A stretch of 8,587 nt of DNA. Origin: an uncultured Synergistales bacterium. GTDB lineage: Bacteria; Synergistota; Synergistia; Synergistales; Aminobacteriaceae. A model generated the notes under the pieces. That model was not told where the DNA came from and did no database searches. It saw only the letters and a list, made by a program, of their open reading frames with translations. Both the position numbers and the translations under genes were made by a program. Positions 6,527 to 8,587 of the stretch are shown piece by piece. The stretch's first letter is position 1. Each line of letters begins with the position of its first letter. The stretch spans positions 1-8,587 of the forward strand of contig CAJORD010000190.1 of NCBI GenBank assembly GCA_905236605.1, given 5' to 3'.

Positions 6527-7630
6527 TTAAATAATTTCGATACTTTGATTGTCGTTTAGCGTCAGGCATTCCGCGCCGTCAGGTGTGATTAAATAATCGT
6601 CCTCGATTCTAAGACCGCCAAAGTCTTCAATGTAAATTCCCGGTTCGATCGTAACAACATCGCCGACTTTCAAAATATCTTTTGAAGTTCGTGAAAGCCG
6701 CGGGGCTTCGTGGACTTCGAGGCCGAGGCCGTGTCCAAGACCGTGAAGAAAATTTTTTTCATAGCCTGCATCAGAAATAATTTTCCGTGCTACAGCGTCA
6801 ACATCTTTGCCAGCTACTCCCGGCTTTAACGTCTTTGCGGCCTCTCTGTGAGCTTTCAATAAAATCTCGTTTAGCTCAAGAATTTTTTTGTCCGCGCGGC
6901 CAAGAGCGAAATTTCTTGTTATGTCGCTCATGTAGCCATTTACCATTGCGCCATAATCTACAGTAACATTCTCGCCGTCGGAAAATTTTTTTAGCGTTGC
7001 TGGAGCGTGACACATTGCGCTTCGTGGGCCTGAAGCTACGATGAAGTCATCATGTGCCCAACCTTTCTCCGCGCCGAGCAATTTAATTTCTTCCATGAGC
7101 TTAATTTCAAACTCTATTTCACTCATTCCCGCGCGAGTTTTCTTTAAGACGTTGCCCAATGCTTCGCGGCCGATTAGAGCGGCCTGTTTAATCATTGAAA
7201 TTTCGTAAGCGTCTTTTGTGCGTCGCAACTTCAAAATTAAATCTGAAGCGTCGATCCATTCGATTGAAATCGGTGCAAAATATTTTTGAAATTCAGCGTG
7301 AGAAATTTTTTCAGCCTCGTAGCCAACGCGTTTGAAGTTTGAATCTTTGACGGCGCGGGCGATATAGTCAGGCAATGAAAATTCAGATTGAATTACGATT
7401 TTGAAGGGCGATTGTGCTTTTGATTGAGTTTGATAGCGTCCGTCGGTGATTAAAATTTCTTCGTCAAGCGTGATTATTAAAGCCGCGGAGCTTCCTCGAA
7501 AGCCTGAAATATAATGACAGCTTTCAGAATTTGCTCGCTCTTCGACGATTAAGACAAACGCGTCAAGATTTTTTTCTGACATTAAGACACGCAATTTTTC
7601 GACTCGTGATTTTATGATTCCTGTGTTAAT
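6527..7630 (-). CDS. Xaa-Pro aminopeptidase / dipeptidase, M24B family, with probable ATT start
   Basis: This cytoplasmic dinuclear-metal peptidase cleaves peptides next to proline. Numbering from the TTG at 7594 (355 residues), the metal ligands are Asp213 (TVDYG), Asp224 (MSDITRNF), His288 (HGLGHGLGLEVHE), Glu317 (IEPGIY) and Glu331 (RIEDDY). His196 (MCHAP) is the likely second-shell histidine. The N-terminal creatinase-like domain shows YISGFRGSSAALI and ITDGRYQTQ. The TTG at 7594 has no RBS and cuts into the conserved first helix: the open frame before it reads SRVEKL, matching family N-termini such as KLEKLR. The frame has no ATG, GTG or TTG further upstream, but an ATT at 7630 lies 9 nt after AAAGGAGAG and gives 367 residues beginning (M)NTGIIKSRVEKL. 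This start is inferred; function is more certain than start. It heads the minus-strand operon, with 17 nt to the glycosyltransferase start. Confidence 0.9.
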   Translation of the reverse strand: MNTGIIKSRVEKLRVLMSEKNLDAFVLIVEERANSESCHYISGFRGSSAALIITLDEEILITDGRYQTQSKAQSPFKIVIQSEFSLPDYIARAVKDSNFKRVGYEAEKISHAEFQKYFAPISIEWIDASDLILKLRRTKDAYEISMIKQAALIGREALGNVLKKTRAGMSEIEFEIKLMEEIKLLGAEKGWAHDDFIVASGPRSAMCHAPATLKKFSDGENVTVDYGAMVNGYMSDITRNFALGRADKKILELNEILLKAHREAAKTLKPGVAGKDVDAVARKIISDAGYEKNFLHGLGHGLGLEVHEAPRLSRTSKDILKVGDVVTIEPGIYIEDFGGLRIEDDYLITPDGAECLTLNDNQSIEII

Positions 7631-7637
7631 TGTTATT

Positions 7638-7646
7638 CTCTCCTTT
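7638..7646 (-). promoter_or_regulatory. RBS of the M24 peptidase, pointing to an ATT start
   Basis: On the minus strand, AAAGGAGAG (complement of 7638-7646) is a strong ribosome binding site. No ATG, GTG or TTG in the peptidase frame lies within normal distance. The in-frame codon at the right spacing (9 nt after GGAG) is ATT at 7630-7628. The in-frame TTG is more than 40 nt away. Confidence 0.7.
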
Positions 7647-7655
7647 AATGTGTGC

Positions 7656-7670
7656 TGATAAAATATTATA
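7656..7670. promoter_or_regulatory. Abutting divergent -10 elements (symporter and peptidase operon)
   Basis: On the plus strand, TGATAAAAT (7656-7664) is an extended -10 with five of six consensus bases; TATAAG at 7667-7672 is an alternative. On the minus strand, a perfect TATAAT is the complement of 7665-7670. The two -10 elements directly adjoin, so polymerase could probably occupy only one promoter at a time. The -35 boxes are weak on both sides. Predicted leaders are short: about 33 nt to the symporter start and about 28 nt to the ATT start of the peptidase. Confidence 0.5.
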
Positions 7671-7690
7671 AGTTATGAAAAAATTCACAG

Positions 7691-7695
7691 GGAGG
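7691..7695 (+). promoter_or_regulatory. RBS fixing a TTG start for the symporter
   Basis: GGAGG (7691-7695, extended to GGGAGG from 7690) lies 8 nt before TTG at 7704. The TTG begins a frame whose first residues already match the family, so the first in-frame ATG (7851), well inside the gene, is not the start. Confidence 0.85.
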
Positions 7696-7703
7696 TTTTC
7701 TAA

Positions 7704-8587
7704 TTGCAAAACATTTTAGATTTATTAAACTACCTCGATGACGTTCTTTATTATCCTATTTTAATAGTCGTGCTTGTGTTCGCGGGAATTTATTTTTCAT
7801 TCCGCACTAAGTTCGCGCAAGTCCGACTTTGTTGCGAATCGATCCGAATTATGCTAGAGCGTCCCGGCGAGAAGGGAGCAATTTCATCTTTCCAAGCGTT
7901 GATGGTCTCGACGGCTTCGCGAGTCGGCACTGGCAACATTATCGGAGTCTCAACGGCAATATGCCTCGGCGGTCCCGGCGCAGTGTTCTGGATGTGGGTA
8001 TTAGCAATTCTTGGCGGAGCTAGCGCACTCGTTGAAAGCACGTTGGCACAAATTTACAAACAGCGCGACAAAGACGGCGGAAGCTACGGCGGCCCTGCGT
8101 ATTATATTGAACATGTCCTTCACAGCAGATTTGTAGCGATTCTATTCTCGTTGTTCTTAATCGCGACTTACGCTTTCGGTTTCAATGCTCTTTGTTCGTA
8201 TAATCTTCAATCGACATTTGAAGCTTACAAATTTTATGATCCGAGTTCCACGCCGTTTATAATCGGAATTGTTATCGCTTTAATCGTCGCTTGGTGTTTA
8301 TTCGGCGGTGGGCGTCGAATCGTGCGCGTAACTGCTCTTTTAGTTCCGTTGATGGGAATTGTATACGTTGCAGTCGCTATATATTTAATGATAGTAAACG
8401 CGGACAAATTGCCCGGAGTCTTCAAATTAATTTTTGATGACGCTTTCAACTTCAAAGCGATCGGCAGCGGCATAGCGGGCTCGTGCTTAATGTACGGAAT
8501 TAAACGCGGACTATATTCAAACGAAGCGGGCGTAGGTTCTGCACCGAACGCGGCTGCGGCGGCTGATACTTCGCACCCGGTGAAGCA
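7704..8587 (+). CDS. Sodium:alanine/glycine symporter, AGCS family, 3' end outside window
   Basis: The frame is open from TTG 7704 to the window edge: 294 codons of a usual 450-500. This inner-membrane carrier imports alanine or glycine with sodium. Visible signatures are FQALMVSTASRVGTGNIIGV (63-82), the family hallmark GGPGAVFWMWV (89-99), GGSYGGPAYYIE (125-136) and GIKRGLYSNEAGVGSAPNAA (265-284). Hydrophobic segments at about 18-33, 83-105, 143-160, 185-200 and 209-231 are membrane helices. The start is set by a strong RBS. It is divergent from the peptidase operon, and the short gap suggests shared regulation. Substrate preference (alanine, glycine or another small amino acid) cannot be decided here. 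Confidence 0.95.
   Translation, partial: MQNILDLLNYLDDVLYYPILIVVLVFAGIYFSFRTKFAQVRLCCESIRIMLERPGEKGAISSFQALMVSTASRVGTGNIIGVSTAICLGGPGAVFWMWVLAILGGASALVESTLAQIYKQRDKDGGSYGGPAYYIEHVLHSRFVAILFSLFLIATYAFGFNALCSYNLQSTFEAYKFYDPSSTPFIIGIVIALIVAWCLFGGGRRIVRVTALLVPLMGIVYVAVAIYLMIVNADKLPGVFKLIFDDAFNFKAIGSGIAGSCLMYGIKRGLYSNEAGVGSAPNAAAAADTSHPVK

Noticed and set aside
6510..6569. Longer N-terminus for the glycosyltransferase (start at 6569)
   Set aside because: The added 20 residues are polar, overlap the peptidase end in another frame and precede the normal family start; the 6509 ATG has a plausible RBS.
7790..8473. Small open frames within the symporter region, on both strands
   Set aside because: They lie in other frames of, or antisense to, a strongly supported AGCS transporter gene that extends past the window.

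Overview
The window looks like chromosomal DNA of a low- to mid-GC Gram-negative anaerobe, most likely a member of the Synergistota. The main clue is the C-terminus of the secreted protein in the first half. It has a short Gly/Cys/Asn motif (SGAGCNFGFG), one hydrophobic helix and a basic tail (RKKF), which resembles the Synergist-CTERM sorting signal. The other genes are ordinary bacterial metabolism and do not fix the taxonomy. There are no RNA genes, insertion sequences, CRISPR arrays or phage genes.

Layout. (1) Bases 1-1552, plus strand: the 3' part of a GatZ/KbaZ-type tagatose-bisphosphate aldolase subunit, whose start lies before the window, followed 3 nt later by an O6-methylguanine-DNA methyltransferase (ogt) and a terminator. 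(2) Bases 1635-3510, plus strand: a single-gene unit with its own extended -10 promoter, ribosome binding site (RBS), start codon, a tandem pentanucleotide repeat (GTCAA x6), a signal-peptide sequence, a propeller-like secreted protein and a bidirectional terminator. (3) Bases 3520-7630, minus strand: a compact operon read from right to left as Xaa-Pro peptidase, family 2 glycosyltransferase, threonine synthase (thrC) and homoserine kinase (thrB). (4) Bases 7635-8587: a divergent promoter region and the first 294 codons of an AGCS-type sodium:alanine/glycine symporter that runs off the window.

The most interesting part is region 2. The well-placed ATG at 1683 is out of frame with the signal peptide and mature protein because of the repeat length. 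Six copies give a 19-residue dead-end peptide. Five or eight copies would join the start to a lysine-bearing signal peptide and a surface protein of about 590 residues. The gene therefore looks like a slipped-strand phase-variable surface protein caught in the OFF state. The arrangement recalls Neisseria opa genes, which also carry pentamer repeats in the signal-peptide region, but the repeat and the protein are different.

Regions 3 and 4 suggest amino-acid and peptide metabolism: peptide trimming, threonine synthesis and amino-acid uptake. The glycosyltransferase is the odd member. The peptidase appears to lack a conventional start codon at the position its family and its RBS require; an ATT codon sits there instead.
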